A stretch of 53,070 bases of DNA, taken from the NCBI GenBank assembly GCA_036268405.1, contig DATAUF010000132.1, forward strand, positions 1-53,070, written 5' to 3'. A model generated the notes under the pieces. It saw only the letters and a list, made by a program, of their open reading frames with translations, was not told the DNA's origin and made no database searches. Shown in pieces: positions 23,602 through 31,423 of this stretch; position 1 is the first letter of the stretch; each line of letters begins with the position of its first letter. The stretch comes from DASZTV01 sp036268405. GTDB taxonomy: Bacteria; Actinomycetota; Actinomycetes; JAFAQI01. A program made the position numbers and the translations under genes.

Positions 23602-24814
23602 AGTCGAGGAAGGTGCGGACCAATGCGGTGGTCTCGTCGGGCAGCTCGAACTGGGGGACGTGGCCGCAGTCTTTGAGTACGACGGACTGGGCCTGCGGGA
23701 GCGCGCGCGTCACGTGCTCCGCGAACGCCCACGGCACCAGCCAGTCGCGGTCGCCCCACACGAACAGCGATGGCGTGGCCAAGGCGGGCAGCCGATCCCA
23801 GAAGCCGTCCGCGCCGTACGGCGGGTCGAGGTAGATCTCGCGCAGCGCCGCATAGAAGGCCCGGCGGTGCCGGTAGTCACCCATCACGCGGATGTACTCG
23901 TCCGCCGCTGAGTCATACCAGGGCTGTGGCAGCCGGTCGGGATCGGCGAAGAACGTCCGCACTATCGCCACAACGGCCCGGTGGGGGAGCAGCGAAGGCG
24001 CCAAGACCGCATCGGGCGGCAGCAAACGCACCAGCGGCGCCAGCTGCCGAAAGCGGCGAAACGCCGGCGACGGGCACAGCAGCACCAGCTTGTCGACGGC
24101 GTCCGGTGCGATCAGCCCGACCTCGATGGCGACGCGCCCGCCCAACGAGTTTCCGATCAACGTCGGTCGCCGCGCCCCGATCCCATCCGCGAAAGCGCGC
24201 ACCCACGTCGCGAGATCGCCGGCACGGTAACGCCAACGCGGCGCAGCGGACGCACCGAATCCGGGGAAGTCCGGGGCGATCACCCGGTGGTCGCGCGCCA
24301 GGTCGGGCACGAGCGGCAACATCGACGCGTTCGTGGCCCCGAGGCCGTGGGTCAGGATCACCGGCGGCGCGTCCGCTGGACCGGCCTCGAGGTACGACGC
24401 CCGGGCGCCGAGCACGGTCGTCGCCTTGATCACCGGGTGCGAAACCGGACGCTCGCCGACATCGAAGGCGCCGTCCATCTGCAACGCGAGCGCGAGATCG
24501 CCCCGGACGGTCAGGCCGTGGTCCAGATAGGCGGCGACGCCCGAGATCCGGCCCTCCAGCACCGACGCCAGCGTCGACGGGTCCGCGGTGATGACGGCGC
24601 GGGCGTGCCGGGAGCGTCCACGGCTCCAGTGCACCCGACCCTGGTTGAAGCGGACCGTCCACGCCCCGACCGGTGGCGCATCGAACACCACTGATCCGGT
24701 CTCGTCAGCGAGCGCGGACTTGACGCCTTGGTGCAGCCGCGCGGCGAACAGCGCGTCGAGGTTCGGGATGGCGGCGAGGGTCCGGACCGCCCCCCGTTGC
24801 ACCACGCCGATCAC
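23597..24814 (-). CDS. SCP2-like sterol-binding domain fused to alpha/beta hydrolase
   Basis: A 405-residue protein. Residues 1-115 look like an SCP2 sterol/lipid-binding domain (ARAVITADPSTLASVLEGR, then YLDHGLTVRGDLALALQM). Residues 130-405 are an alpha/beta hydrolase: VILTHGLGATNASMLPLV (oxyanion region), nucleophile Ser in GNSLGGR, acid Asp in WGDRDWLVP and His in DCGHVPQ. An ester or epoxide hydrolase acting on a lipid presented by the SCP2 domain is a reasonable guess, not shown. GTG 24814 overlaps the amidase stop as GTGA, so the two genes form an operon. Its TAG stop falls in the right repeat array. Confidence 0.85.
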   Translation of the reverse strand: MIGVVQRGAVRTLAAIPNLDALFAARLHQGVKSALADETGSVVFDAPPVGAWTVRFNQGRVHWSRGRSRHARAVITADPSTLASVLEGRISGVAAYLDHGLTVRGDLALALQMDGAFDVGERPVSHPVIKATTVLGARASYLEAGPADAPPVILTHGLGATNASMLPLVPDLARDHRVIAPDFPGFGASAAPRWRYRAGDLATWVRAFADGIGARRPTLIGNSLGGRVAIEVGLIAPDAVDKLVLLCPSPAFRRFRQLAPLVRLLPPDAVLAPSLLPHRAVVAIVRTFFADPDRLPQPWYDSAADEYIRVMGDYRHRRAFYAALREIYLDPPYGADGFWDRLPALATPSLFVWGDRDWLVPWAFAEHVTRALPQAQSVVLKDCGHVPQFELPDETTALVRTFLDS

Positions 24815-26211
24815 GTTAGTGGCGGGTACGCCTCCGGCTCGCCGACTCGCCGGTCAACCCATCCGGCAGCCGTCTCAAGGCCGGCCGCGACGCCGAGCAG
24901 AAGGTCCTCGCCGCCTGACGGGCCGATCAGCTGAACCCCGATCGGTACGCCGGTCGACGTCGTACCGACGGGAAGGCTGACGGCTGGCAGCCCTGCCGCG
25001 TTCCAGGCCCCGGTGAACGCCGCGCACGGCAGCATCAGGCCGAGGGTACGAATCGTGCCGCGCGACGAAAGCTGGCCCGCGAGGCGGGGAAGGACCGGCA
25101 TCGTCGGGGTGAGCAGCAGGTCGACGTCGTCGAAGAACGCCGCCATCCGCGCGCCGAAGTCGTCGCCGGCGGTCCGCGCCCAACCGACTGCTCGCCCGGG
25201 GATCCGGCGCCCCAGGGCGGCGAGCACCCGGGTACGCCGCTCCGTCGCCCGCGGGTCGGCCAGCCCCGCTTGGTCCTCACCGACACCGGCGAGGTAACGC
25301 ACCGAGTTGGACATCGCCAGCGCAGCGCCGTACGCCGGATCGCGCTCGATCACGGTGTGGCCGAGGTCGCGGAGCATCGAGGCGGTGCGCTGATGGACAG
25401 CTCGCACCTCCGGATGGATCCGCGTCGGCGAGACCGGCTTGGCCGACACCGCGATCCGCAGCGGCGGTGGCGGCGCGATCGTCGCGTCGAGCAGTCGAGG
25501 CGCGCCTTCGCTCAACGTGTCGAGCAGCACCGCGGTGTCACGGACTGAGCGCGTGACGAAGCCGGCATGGGACAGGCCGTGCCAGTGAGGGGCGATCGGC
25601 AGGAAGTCATGCGTGGCCTTGAGCCCGACCAGTCCGCAGCACGATGCGGGGATCCGGATCGAGCCGAGCCCGTCGGTTGCATGCGCCGCAGGCACCAGGC
25701 CGGCTGCGACGGCCGCGGCAGATCCGCCGCTCGAGCCGCCCGGCACGCGATCCAGACTCCAGGGGTTGCGGCTGATGCCGTCGTGGCGGGACTCGGTCGC
25801 TGCCCACATTGCGAGCTCAGGCAGGTGCGTCTTGCCGACGATCACCATGCCCGCGTCGCGGATCCGCCGGGTCAGCTCGTTGTCCTCGGCGTCCACGGGT
25901 TCGGGCGAGCCCGTGCCAAAGCGGGACGCTGTCCCGGCGAGCGCGATGTTGTCCTTCAGGGCGACAGGTACGCCGAGCAGCGGCCGGGTGTCTCCGGCGA
26001 GGCGTGCGGCGTCCGCCGCGGCGGCATCGGACCGCGCCTGATCTGCCAGCACGATCCGGAACGCGTTGAGGTGCGGTTCGAAGCGAGCGATCCGCGCCAG
26101 CAGCAGATCGACGAGCTCAACGCTGGTCAGCGCCCCGTCGCGTAGCAGCTCGGCCTGTCCGACGACTCCGGCGTACGCAACAGCCTCGGCGTCGGGCCGG
26201 GTGCCGCTCAC
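24811..26211 (-). CDS. Amidase (amidase-signature family)
   Basis: A 466-residue amidase-signature enzyme. The Ser-cisSer-Lys triad is visible as K86 in VALKDNIA, S160 in VPGGSSGGSAAA, and S184 in DGLGSIRIPAS. The GTAS entry (LAGTASRFGTGSPEP) and the C-terminal GLPAVSLPVG plus GVPIGVQLIGP are typical. It hydrolyses an amide, substrate unknown; GatA is unlikely because gatB and gatC are absent and the sequence ends differently. GTG 26211 overlaps the DUF4235 stop, and its own stop overlaps the hydrolase start, so DUF4235, amidase and hydrolase are one coupled unit. Confidence 0.9.
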   Translation of the reverse strand: MSGTRPDAEAVAYAGVVGQAELLRDGALTSVELVDLLLARIARFEPHLNAFRIVLADQARSDAAAADAARLAGDTRPLLGVPVALKDNIALAGTASRFGTGSPEPVDAEDNELTRRIRDAGMVIVGKTHLPELAMWAATESRHDGISRNPWSLDRVPGGSSGGSAAAVAAGLVPAAHATDGLGSIRIPASCCGLVGLKATHDFLPIAPHWHGLSHAGFVTRSVRDTAVLLDTLSEGAPRLLDATIAPPPPLRIAVSAKPVSPTRIHPEVRAVHQRTASMLRDLGHTVIERDPAYGAALAMSNSVRYLAGVGEDQAGLADPRATERRTRVLAALGRRIPGRAVGWARTAGDDFGARMAAFFDDVDLLLTPTMPVLPRLAGQLSSRGTIRTLGLMLPCAAFTGAWNAAGLPAVSLPVGTTSTGVPIGVQLIGPSGGEDLLLGVAAGLETAAGWVDRRVGEPEAYPPLT

Positions 26212-26564
26212 TCCGACGAGTCGCCGTCGCCCATGCCGGGTGGGAGGTTGCCCGACGCGCGGCGCCAGGTCTCGGCGACCCGCCGCTGCGCGAACAGCCG
26301 CGCCACGGCAACGACGGCCGCCGATGCGGCGGCCCAGCCGGCGGCCTCACGCCAACGCACATCGGGGTGCGCGGGGTCAGCCGGAGGCTCTTTGCCGGTG
26401 GCCTTCTTCCAGCCAGTGGTCAGGACCTTGCGGGCGATCGCAGCAGTCGCTGCGGCGCCGACACCTGCCATGGCTTTGTGTCCGAGCTTCCCGCTGTTGT
26501 CTGCGGCGGCCGCTTCGGCGGCTGCCGATCCGGTCCGGTCCGCGCTTGTCGATGACCCAGTCAT
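26208..26564 (-). CDS. DUF4235 family membrane protein
   Basis: A 118-residue protein from ATG 26564. It has the family pattern KVLTTGWKKATGKEPPADP, then DVRWREAAGWAAASAAVVAV and ARLFAQRRVAETWRRASG. Two moderately hydrophobic helices (residues about 28-45 and 74-92) suggest membrane association. Function unknown. Its ATG and a possible ATG of the divergent YcaQ-type gene share the CATG at 26562-26565. First gene of the amidase operon. Confidence 0.88.
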   Translation of the reverse strand: MTGSSTSADRTGSAAAEAAAADNSGKLGHKAMAGVGAAATAAIARKVLTTGWKKATGKEPPADPAHPDVRWREAAGWAAASAAVVAVARLFAQRRVAETWRRASGNLPPGMGDGDSSE

Positions 26565-26577
26565 GGGCACAGCCTGG

Positions 26578-26583
26578 CACGAT
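26578..26583 (+). promoter_or_regulatory. -10-like element for YcaQ-type gene
   Basis: CACGAT ends 6 nt before GTG 26590. It keeps the A at position 2 and T at position 6 of the -10 consensus and sits at leaderless spacing, which supports GTG 26590 over ATG 26563 as the start. Confidence 0.3.
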
Positions 26584-26589
26584 GCGCCG

Positions 26590-27819
26590 GTGCCACAAAC
26601 TCCGCTTACCGCCGCGCAGGCGCGGCGCCTTGCGATCGCCGCCCAGGGCCTGTCCGGCTCCGGATCGTTCCCGAAGCGCCCGGTCGCTGCTGCCGACCGG
26701 CGACATCTTCGACGTGTGCTCGACCACACCGGGCTGCTGCAGATCGACAGCGTCAACGTGCTGGCACGTGCCCACTACCTGCCGGCGTACTCACGCCTCG
26801 GTCCGTACGACGTCGGCGTGCTCGACGACATGGCGTTTCGCCACCGCGAGCTGTTCGAGTACTGGGGCCACGAAGCGGCACTGCTTCCGGTCGACCTCCA
26901 TCCGCTGCTGCGCTGGCGGATGAAGCGGGCCGAGGCCCTGATCGGGACGTGGCGCCACGTGGCGCAGATCGCGGCGGACCGGCCGGGTTACATCGAAGAG
27001 GTCTACGCCGAGGTCGTCGCGCGGGGTCCGGTCTCGGCCGGCCAGGTCGCCGACGATACGGCGCGGAGCACGGAGAACTGGGGGTGGAACTGGTCACCGG
27101 CCAAGAGCGCACTCGAGTACCTCTTCTGGTGCGGGCGGATCACAACCGCCTCGCGGAAGAACTTCGAGCGGCGCTACGACCTGCCGGAGCGAGTCTTGCC
27201 GGCGCGGGTGCTCGATGCTCCGACGCCCGACGACGCAACGGCGCACCGCGAGCTGCTGATGATCGCCGCGCGCTGTCACGGGGTCGGGACCGTCGGCGAC
27301 CTCGCGGACTACTTCAGGATCAAGAACCCGGAGGCGCGGCCGCGGATTGCCGAGCTGGTCGAGGACGGCCGGCTCGAACAGGTTGCCGTCGACGGCTGGA
27401 CCCAACCGGCGTACGTCGTTCCCGGCACGATCGTCCCGCGCAAGGCGGCTGGTGCGAGCCTGCTGGTGCCGTTCGACCCGCTGATCTGGGAGCGCGACCG
27501 GACCGAGCGGCTGTTCGGCTTCCGTTACCGGGTGGAGATCTACGTCCCCGCACACAAGCGGATCCATGGCTACTACGTGCTGCCGTTCCTGCTCGGTGAC
27601 TCACTCGTCGCCCGCGTCGATCTGAAGTCCGACCGCGCAGAGGGGCTGCTGCGGGTGCAGGCCGCGTGGGCCGAGTCGGGTGCCCCGAAGCACACCGCGG
27701 AGGCACTCGCAGCGGAGCTGCGGCTGCTGGCGACGTGGCTGAGCCTCGACGACGTGGTGGTGACGGAGCGCGGAGACCTCGCCCCGGCGCTGCGCCAGGC
27801 GATTGCGCGTCGCGGTTAG
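26590..27819 (+). CDS. Winged-helix DNA glycosylase of the YcaQ/AlkX family
   Basis: A 409-residue protein of the HTH_42 (winged helix DNA-binding) family that includes AlkZ and E. coli YcaQ, glycosylases that unhook interstrand crosslinks and alkylated bases. The early LLQIDSVNVLARAHYLPAYS carries a Q-x-D motif, the form reported for the YcaQ/AlkX branch rather than the QxQ of AlkZ. Later family segments: FEYWGHEAALLP, WNWSPAKSALEYLFWCGRI, RNFERRYDLPER-like KNFERRYDLPERV, and VPFDPLIWERDRTERLFGFRYR. Start may be GTG 26590 or ATG 26563. The stop overlaps the stop of the convergent DUF3093 gene. Confidence 0.87.
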   Translation: MPQTPLTAAQARRLAIAAQGLSGSGSFPKRPVAAADRRHLRRVLDHTGLLQIDSVNVLARAHYLPAYSRLGPYDVGVLDDMAFRHRELFEYWGHEAALLPVDLHPLLRWRMKRAEALIGTWRHVAQIAADRPGYIEEVYAEVVARGPVSAGQVADDTARSTENWGWNWSPAKSALEYLFWCGRITTASRKNFERRYDLPERVLPARVLDAPTPDDATAHRELLMIAARCHGVGTVGDLADYFRIKNPEARPRIAELVEDGRLEQVAVDGWTQPAYVVPGTIVPRKAAGASLLVPFDPLIWERDRTERLFGFRYRVEIYVPAHKRIHGYYVLPFLLGDSLVARVDLKSDRAEGLLRVQAAWAESGAPKHTAEALAAELRLLATWLSLDDVVVTERGDLAPALRQAIARRG

Positions 27820-28289
27820 CGGGCGCGGTCGGCGCGCGTAGCTGTTCGCTCGCTCTTGATGGCGGCGGCGAGCTCTTCGGGGTGGCGGGTCGAGACGACC
27901 CAGTACGGCACCGGATGAGGGTTGGACAGGCGCATCATCACCGAGGAACCGACCCAGCCGCGGACGACGGTCTTGGCCGCCGGGTCCGCCTGTGGTCCGA
28001 GTCGAAGCCGGGTCGCCTCGCGATCGAGTGGCTGGACCGACGTGACGGTCGTCAAGGAGAGGTCGTTGTCGCCGGCGCTCAGCACGCCGTCCTGCACCTT
28101 GACCCTGATGCGGCCCGAGAGAAAGAGCGGAACGATGAAGAAGCCGATCAGAAACAGCGCAACCGGGATGTAGACCACGATCGTGAAGCCTGCCGCGACC
28201 TCGAAGATGCCGAACAGGACGATCAGACTCAGCGCGGGCCACCACCGCAACGGCACCGTGAGTCGCTCGTCGAACGAGGGGTCCGCCAC
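27816..28289 (-). CDS. DUF3093 family membrane protein
   Basis: A 157-residue protein beginning at GTG (VADPSFDERLTVPLRWW). Two adjacent membrane helices lie at about residues 19-62 (LSLIVLFGIFEVAAG and VVYIPVALFLIGFFIVPLFL), followed by a soluble PH-like beta region with VLSAGDNDLSLTTVTSVQPL and RGWVGSSVMMRL. This is the actinobacterial DUF3093 protein usually encoded divergently from dut, as here. Function unknown. TACCCT ends 7 nt upstream of the GTG, consistent with a leaderless transcript. Confidence 0.9.
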   Translation of the reverse strand: MADPSFDERLTVPLRWWPALSLIVLFGIFEVAAGFTIVVYIPVALFLIGFFIVPLFLSGRIRVKVQDGVLSAGDNDLSLTTVTSVQPLDREATRLRLGPQADPAAKTVVRGWVGSSVMMRLSNPHPVPYWVVSTRHPEELAAAIKSERTATRADRAR

Positions 28290-28296
28290 GGGCCCA

Positions 28297-28302
28297 AGGG
28301 TA
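28297..28302 (-). promoter_or_regulatory. -10 element for leaderless DUF3093 transcript
   Basis: On the minus strand TACCCT ends 7 nt before GTG 28289. On the plus strand TAGGGT at 28332-28337 may serve dut, with a very short leader of a few nt to ATG 28348. Confidence 0.45.
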
Positions 28303-28347
28303 CGGGCGAGCAATCGACGAGAACGTCTCGGTAGGGTGCCGCCTGCG

Positions 28348-28830
28348 ATGCCCGATCCGACACTCGACGTTCTGCTGAAGCGTCTCGACCCTGAGCTGCC
28401 CGCTCCGGTCTACGCCCACGACGACGACGCGGGGGCCGATCTCGTCACCGCCATCGACCTCGATCTCGCGCCGGGAGAGCGTGCTGTCGTCCCGACCGGC
28501 ACCGCGATCGCGCTGCCGGAGGGGTACGCCGCTTTCGTCCACCCCCGCTCGGGTCTGGCCGCTCGTTGCGGTGTGGCGCTGGTGAACTCGCCCGGCACGA
28601 TCGACGCGGGCTATCGCGGCGAGATCCAGGTCATCGTCGTCAACCTCGACCCCCGACAGCCGGTGCGCCTCGCAAGAGGCGACCGGATCGCCCAGCTCGT
28701 CATCCAGCGGGTCGAGCGCGCGCGTTTCGTCGAGGTGGCAGAGCTGCCTGACTCGGTCCGTGCCGAGGGCGGTTTTGGATCAACCGCCGGCTGGGCGGAC
28801 CATGGACGCACCATGCCGGAGGTGAGCTGA
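28348..28830 (+). CDS. dut: dUTP diphosphatase
   Basis: A 160-residue trimeric dUTPase. All five motifs are seen: DAGADLVTA (1), HPRSGLAARCGV (2), GTIDAGYRGEIQVIVVNLD (3), RGDRIAQLVIQRVE (4) and GGFGSTAGW (5, the C-terminal arm). It converts dUTP to dUMP and pyrophosphate, preventing uracil incorporation and feeding dTMP synthesis. ATG 28348 gives the common actinobacterial start near LDVLLKRLDP; a GTG at 28336 is an alternative. It begins the dut, DUF3710, OB-fold run. Confidence 0.96.
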   Translation: MPDPTLDVLLKRLDPELPAPVYAHDDDAGADLVTAIDLDLAPGERAVVPTGTAIALPEGYAAFVHPRSGLAARCGVALVNSPGTIDAGYRGEIQVIVVNLDPRQPVRLARGDRIAQLVIQRVERARFVEVAELPDSVRAEGGFGSTAGWADHGRTMPEVS

Positions 28831-28831
28831 G

Positions 28832-29599
28832 GTGTTCCGACGACGCCGCGAGGCCGACGAGACCGAAGAGGTCACCGTCGATGAGGCTCGTGCGGACGAC
28901 GTCGCGCTGGACGATGTCGCTGACGCCGACGACGAGCAGTCAGACGAGGAGACCGAGTCGCCACCGGCGGCGCCTGTCGATAGCGGTCCGACCACCGGCC
29001 CGTGGGACGCGGCCGACGTGCCGAAGGACGATCCGACGCCGAGGGTCGACCTGGGTGGCCTCGCCGTACCTATCCCCGACGGCATCGAGCTGCGGGTCGA
29101 GGTCGCTGAGGAGGTCGTCGTTGCCGCGGCCCTCGTCGATGGCGCGAGCCAGCTCGTGGTCAACGCCTTCGCCGCTCCCCGGTCGGCCGGCCTGTGGGAC
29201 GACGTGCGTCGCGAGATCGCCGAGTCGCTGACGGAGTCCGGCGGCACCGCCGAGCACACCGCGGGCACGTTCGGCACCGAGCTGCGGGCCCGGATTCCTG
29301 GCGAGTCGGGTGGGGGGCAGCCGGCGCGCTTTGTCGGAGTGGACGGCCCGAGGTGGTTCCTGCGGGGGCTGCTCACCGGAGCCGCGGCCACCGACGTCGC
29401 GCAGGGTCGGCGGCTGGAGGAGGTCTTCCGCGGCATCGTGGTCGTGCGCGGCAACGACGCCATGGCGCCCCGTGACCCGCTGCCACTGCACTTGCCGCGC
29501 GAGGTCATGGAACAGGCGGTCGAGAAGGAGCCCGAAGCGGAAGAAGCGCCGCGGCTGCAGCTGCGGGAGCGCGGCCCGGAGATCACGGAGATCCAATGA
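28832..29599 (+). CDS. DUF3710 family protein
   Basis: A 255-residue protein. The first 60 residues are very acidic and low in complexity (DDVALDDVADADDEQSDEET). The folded part shows TGPWDAADVP, RVDLGGLAVPIPDGIELRVE, LVVNAFAAPRSAGLWDDVR and FVGVDGPRWFLRGLLTG, the DUF3710 pattern. GGAGGTGAG precedes GTG 28832. Function unknown, but the gene is regularly found after dut and before an OB-fold gene in actinobacteria. The stop overlaps the OB-fold ATG (ATGA). Confidence 0.93.
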   Translation: MFRRRREADETEEVTVDEARADDVALDDVADADDEQSDEETESPPAAPVDSGPTTGPWDAADVPKDDPTPRVDLGGLAVPIPDGIELRVEVAEEVVVAAALVDGASQLVVNAFAAPRSAGLWDDVRREIAESLTESGGTAEHTAGTFGTELRARIPGESGGGQPARFVGVDGPRWFLRGLLTGAAATDVAQGRRLEEVFRGIVVVRGNDAMAPRDPLPLHLPREVMEQAVEKEPEAEEAPRLQLRERGPEITEIQ

Positions 29600-30006
29600 G
29601 CGACAAGGGGGCACGCGGGGAGGATCAGCGTGATCGCGAGCGGGGGCGTCTCCGCAAGGCGGTCAGCCGCCTCGGGGCTGAGGATGACGTTCTTGAGGCG
29701 CATGACCTTCAGAAGGAGTCGGCCTCTCATGGCGCGACCGCCGTCACGGAGTGCCAGAACCGCAAGCAGGTCACCGTGATGGGAACCGTGCGTTCGCTGA
29801 CGCTGCGTCCGCGCGCCGGCGCTCCGACCCTCGAGGTCGACCTCTACGACGGCAGCGGGACGGTGACGCTGGTCTGGCTCGGCCGCCGCGAGGTCGCGGG
29901 GATCACGCCGGGTCGGCGGCTACGCGCCACCGGCCGGATCACCACCAGCGGCGACCGCCGGGTCATCTTCAACCCCCGCTACGAGCTGATTCTGTCCGCC
30001 GGCTGA
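29596..30006 (+). CDS. OB-fold nucleic-acid-binding protein
   Basis: A 136-residue protein. After a charged N-terminal 50 residues comes an OB fold: RKQVTVMGTVRSLTLRP, LEVDLYDGSGTVTLVWLGRR, GITPGRRLRATGRITT and FNPRYELI. This resembles the RecG/DNA polymerase III alpha-type tRNA_anti OB domain. It is coupled to DUF3710 by ATGA. The last 87 bases overlap the 3' end of a minus-strand TrkA gene. Probably binds single-stranded nucleic acid; target unknown. Confidence 0.87.
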   Translation: MSDKGARGEDQRDRERGRLRKAVSRLGAEDDVLEAHDLQKESASHGATAVTECQNRKQVTVMGTVRSLTLRPRAGAPTLEVDLYDGSGTVTLVWLGRREVAGITPGRRLRATGRITTSGDRRVIFNPRYELILSAG

Positions 30007-30687
30007 CGGGGCTGCGGGGGAGGCCGTGAGGTTGCCTGCGAGCAGCTCGTGAAGCGCGTGCTCCTGATCGGGCGCGGCGACGAACAGCAGCTCGTCGCCC
30101 GCTTCCAGCGGGTCGTCGGGGGTCGGTGCCATCACGTGCGTGTCGCGCAGGATGGCGACGAGCGTCACGTCCGCGGGCCAGGCGATCGAGCCGACCCGGG
30201 TGCCGGCGTGCGGCGTGTCCGGTGGCAGCGTCACCTCGACGAGGCTTGCCTCGCCCTCGCGGAAGGACAGCAACCGGACCAGGTCGCCGACCGTGACGGC
30301 TTCCTCGACGAGAGCGGACAGCAGGCGCGGCGTCGACACGGCGACGTCGACGCCCCAGGACTCGTTGAACAGCCACTCGTTCTTCGGGTGGTTCACGCGG
30401 GCAACGACACGCGGTACGCCGTACTCCGTCTTCGCGAGCAAGGAGAGCACGAGGTTGACCTTGTCGTCGCCCGTGGCGGCGATCACGACGTTGGAGGCCG
30501 GCAGATCCGCCTGCTCGAGTGAGCTCAGCTCGCAGGCATCGGCGAGCAGCCACGACGCGCCGGGCACGGAGTCGGTCTTGAACGCCTTCGGCTCACGCTC
30601 GATGAGCGTGACCTCGTGGCCGTTGCCGACGAGCTCACGCGCGATCGAGCGGCCGACGTTGCCCGCCCCCGCGATGCAGACCTTCAT
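29920..30687 (-). CDS. TrkA-type potassium uptake regulator with extended C-terminus
   Basis: A 255-residue RCK protein. The TrkA-N Rossmann domain starts MKVCIAGAGNVGRSIARELV with acidic partner E35; the TrkA-C domain covers about residues 140-220 (LVEVTLPPDTPHAGTRVGSI, DDPLEAGDELLFVA). Typical two-domain TrkA proteins end near residue 222. Here about 33 further residues, rich in Ala, Gly and Pro, are encoded antisense to the OB-fold gene. The start overlaps the stop of the upstream trkA paralogue (ATGA). Together they are like the CeoB/CeoC pair that gates potassium transport. Confidence 0.9.
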   Translation of the reverse strand: MKVCIAGAGNVGRSIARELVGNGHEVTLIEREPKAFKTDSVPGASWLLADACELSSLEQADLPASNVVIAATGDDKVNLVLSLLAKTEYGVPRVVARVNHPKNEWLFNESWGVDVAVSTPRLLSALVEEAVTVGDLVRLLSFREGEASLVEVTLPPDTPHAGTRVGSIAWPADVTLVAILRDTHVMAPTPDDPLEAGDELLFVAAPDQEHALHELLAGNLTASPAAPSAGGQNQLVAGVEDDPAVAAGGDPAGGA

Positions 30688-31355
30688 GACTGCTGCTCGC
30701 TCGGTGGCGCAGCGAGGAACTTCTCGACGCGCTCGACGTCCCCTCGCTTGATGAACAGGTGCAACTGGTCCCCGTCCTGAAGCGCGCTGTCTCCCTTGGG
30801 GACGAACGCCTCGCCGTAGCGGGTGAGGAACGCGACGCGGGCGCTCTCCGTCGCGAGGCCGATGTCACGTACCGACCGGCCGACCCAGCCGATGTCGTAG
30901 GCCACCTCGACGAGCAGGAGGTGCCCGGTTGGGTCGCTCCAGACGCTGTGTGCGCCTTCCGGAAGCAATCGGCGCATCATCTCGTCGGCGGTCCAGCGGA
31001 CCGTTGCGACCGTTGGGATGCCGAGCCGGCTGTAGACCTCCGCGCGGCGCGGGTCGTAGATGCGGGCGACGACGTTGTCGACGCCGAACGTCTCGCGGGC
31101 GACCCGGGCCGAAAGGATGTTGGAGTTGTCGCCGCTGGACACCGCGGCGAACGCCTCGGCCCGCTCGATGCCCGCCTCGATGAGGGTGTCGCGGTCGAAG
31201 CCCACGCCGACCACCTGACGCCCGGCGAAGTCACGCGGGAGCCGACGGAAGGCGGTGGCCTCCTGATCGACCACCGCCACCGAATGGCCGCGGGCTTCGA
31301 GTCCTGTGGCGATCATCGCGCCGACCCGTCCGCACCCCATGATCACGACGTGCAT
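30684..31355 (-). CDS. TrkA-type potassium uptake regulator
   Basis: A 223-residue RCK protein: TrkA-N with MHVVIMGCGRVGAMIATGLE, a second conserved part SSGDNSNILSARVARETFG, and TrkA-C after about residue 135 (LLLVEVAYDIGWVGRSVRDI, ALQDGDQLHLFI). ATG 31355 was chosen over the long open frame upstream because it gives the conserved first strand and because TAGCGT ends 7 nt before it. It is coupled to the second trkA and divergent from the APC permease, whose activity the pair may control. Confidence 0.92.
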   Translation of the reverse strand: MHVVIMGCGRVGAMIATGLEARGHSVAVVDQEATAFRRLPRDFAGRQVVGVGFDRDTLIEAGIERAEAFAAVSSGDNSNILSARVARETFGVDNVVARIYDPRRAEVYSRLGIPTVATVRWTADEMMRRLLPEGAHSVWSDPTGHLLLVEVAYDIGWVGRSVRDIGLATESARVAFLTRYGEAFVPKGDSALQDGDQLHLFIKRGDVERVEKFLAAPPSEQQS

Positions 31356-31362
31356 CGACGTG

Positions 31363-31368
31363 ACGCTA
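31363..31368 (-). promoter_or_regulatory. -10 element for leaderless trkA operon
   Basis: On the minus strand TAGCGT ends 7 nt before ATG 31355. A matching element for the divergent permease lies at 31412, so the 68-nt gap holds two back-to-back promoters. Confidence 0.5.
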
Positions 31369-31411
31369 CACGCAGCGTCGTGGGCTCCCGGCAGGTGTAT
31401 GCCGCTGCCCG

Positions 31412-31417
31412 TACGCT
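31412..31417 (+). promoter_or_regulatory. -10 element for leaderless APC permease transcript
   Basis: TACGCT ends 6 nt before GTG 31424 with no ribosome binding site between. Confidence 0.5.
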
Positions 31418-31423
31418 TGCCGG

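Noticed and set aside
26233..26562. Upstream 110 codons of the YcaQ-type frame
   Set aside because: They lie antisense to the DUF4235 gene and add no family sequence; starts at 26563 or 26590 are enough.
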